Assembly: GCA_965228445.1 (NCBI GenBank)
Contig: OZ245813.1
Location: forward strand, 930,001 to 994,000
Reading direction: 5' to 3'
Origin: Thalassobaculum sp965228445
Lineage (GTDB): Bacteria > Pseudomonadota > Alphaproteobacteria > Thalassobaculales > Thalassobaculaceae
Length of the DNA: 64,000 bases
The notes under the pieces were generated by a model. It searched no databases, was not told where the DNA came from, and saw only the letters and a list, made by a program, of their open reading frames with translations. This document shows positions 63,081 through 64,000 of this stretch, piece after piece (positions within the stretch are counted from its first letter, which is position 1; every line of letters begins with the position of its first letter). The position numbers were made by a program, and so were the translations under genes.

Positions 63081-64000
63081 CTACTCCTTCCGCGCAAAAC
63101 TGCGGCCGATGAGCTGGCGGTGGATCTGGTTGGTGCCTTCCCAGATCTGGGTGATCTTCGCATCCCGCATCAGCCGCTCGACCCGGTAGTCCTGGCAGTA
63201 GCCGTAGCCGCCGTGGAGCTGCACCGCCTCGTCGGCGATCCGCATGGCCAGGTCGGAGCCGCGCATCTTCAGCATCGACGCCTCGATGCCGAAATCCGTC
63301 GCCCCGGCGTCCACCATCCGCCCGACCTTCCACAGCCACGCCTCGCACATGGCGAGATCGGTGGCGAGGTCGGCAAGGGTGAACTGGATGCCCTGGAACT
63401 CGACGATCCGCCGGCCCGACTGGCGGCGGTCGTTGATGTAGTCGATCGCGTCCTCGAACGCCGCCCGGGCGATGCCGAGCGCATGGGCGGCCACGCTGGG
63501 CCGCGATTTGTTCAGCGAGGACAGCAGGATCCGCAGGCCGTCGCCCGGCTCGCCGATGATGTTCTCGCGCGGGATCTTCATGTCCTCGAAGGACAGCGCC
63601 ACCGTGGGAGCCGCCCGGTGGCCCATCTTCTCCTCCTTGCGGAGCACCTCCAGGCCGGGCGTGTCCTTGTCGACCACGAAGGCGGTGATCGACTTGCGCG
63701 GATCGTCGATCTCGCTCCACTTGCCGAAGACCAGCAGGTGGTCGGCCACGTTGCCGTTGGAGATGAAGGTCTTGCCGCCGTTCACCACCACGCTCTCGTT
63801 GCCGTCCGGGGTGATGCGGGTCTTCATGCCGGTGGCATCCGATCCGGCGGTCGGCTCGGTGATGCAGAGCGAGCCGATACCGCCGGCGGCGATGGTCGGC
63901 AGGATGCGCTGCTTCTGCGCCTCGGTACCGAAATCCATCACCGGCTTCATGCCGTGGAAATTGGTTGCCCAGATGATGCCGGTCGACGCACAGGCCTTGG
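63081..64000 (-). CDS. Acyl-CoA dehydrogenase (5' end outside window)
   Basis: The last 306 or so residues of an acyl-CoA dehydrogenase are present; the frame continues past the right edge, so the N-terminal domain is missing from view. Visible regions are LCITEPTAGSDATGMKT (FAD/substrate loop), the beta-barrel middle domain, LSSLNKSRPSVAAHALGIA, QLHGGYGYCQDYRVERLMRDAKI and IWEGTNQIHRQLIGR, which contain the C-terminal flavin contacts. The catalytic Glu/Gly-region IWEGTNQI is of the short-chain/glutaryl-like pattern. It is the first visible gene of the minus-strand catabolic operon. Confidence 0.93.
   Translation of the reverse strand, partial: KACASTGIIWATNFHGMKPVMDFGTEAQKQRILPTIAAGGIGSLCITEPTAGSDATGMKTRITPDGNESVVVNGGKTFISNGNVADHLLVFGKWSEIDDPRKSITAFVVDKDTPGLEVLRKEEKMGHRAAPTVALSFEDMKIPRENIIGEPGDGLRILLSSLNKSRPSVAAHALGIARAAFEDAIDYINDRRQSGRRIVEFQGIQFTLADLATDLAMCEAWLWKVGRMVDAGATDFGIEASMLKMRGSDLAMRIADEAVQLHGGYGYCQDYRVERLMRDAKITQIWEGTNQIHRQLIGRSFARKE

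Overview
The window is high-GC DNA (about two thirds G+C by eye), densely coding, with short gaps and many 1-4 base start/stop overlaps. Gene content points to an alphaproteobacterium, probably of the Rhodospirillales type. The signs are the gene order folK-rpoZ-rsh-acpS-lepB-rnc-era-recO-parC, an NDUFS4-type complex I subunit, a Bpt protein aminoacyltransferase, glutathione-dependent formaldehyde dehydrogenase, and a form II coxSLM set. No species can be named from sequence alone. Most of the window is chromosomal housekeeping and catabolic genes; no phage, insertion sequence or CRISPR array was seen.

Layout. 0.3-6.3 kb: metC-like lyase, an HD-GYP protein with an altered receiver, a four-domain rhodanese protein and an ABC-F ATPase. 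6.3-9.5 kb: EamA exporter, a DmdA/GcvT-like folate enzyme, a SAM methyltransferase. 9.5-12.9 kb: a Ku-LigD end-joining pair. 13.0-14.5 kb: tRNA-Arg(UCU), NDUFS4-like subunit, tRNA-Pro(UGG), O-methyltransferase. 14.5-16.4 kb: an AT-cored inverted repeat, a DUF192 protein and an AcuC-like deacetylase. 16.5-18.4 kb: TPP riboswitch driving thiXY. 18.3-22.5 kb: branched-chain aminotransferase-like enzyme, universal stress protein, PhnZ-like HD oxygenase, NhaD antiporter. 22.7-28.9 kb: coxG, formaldehyde dehydrogenase, coxSLM. 28.9-30.1 kb: CigR-like protein, pyrophosphatase.

30.2-31.5 kb is a clearly AT-rich island with two unrecognised genes, abutting what looks like the 3' remnant of a LysR regulator; it is the only obviously foreign segment. 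31.6-36.8 kb: CoA-transferase, aldehyde dehydrogenase and penicillin-acylase-like hydrolase. 36.8-42.5 kb: outer-membrane protein, threonine dehydratase, flavin reductase, motAB, bpt. 42.7-52.0 kb: the core cluster on the minus strand (transcribed folK to parC). 52.3-59.1 kb: NYN protein, family 5 uracil-DNA glycosylase, smpB, dapA, soluble lytic transglycosylase, HAD dehalogenase, alpha/beta hydrolase. 59.3-64.0 kb: a minus-strand acyl-CoA catabolic operon (acyl-CoA dehydrogenase, two hydroxyacyl-CoA dehydrogenase-type proteins, CoA-transferase, quinone-oxidoreductase-like MDR enzyme) whose first gene runs off the right edge.

Several gaps carry related palindromic repeats, built on CCTTCGACACG / CTGCTCAGGG arms or on GTCATCC.. 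/ ..GGATGAC arms. Two gaps (42.5-42.7 and 59.1-59.3 kb) carry the same pair of modules in opposite order.
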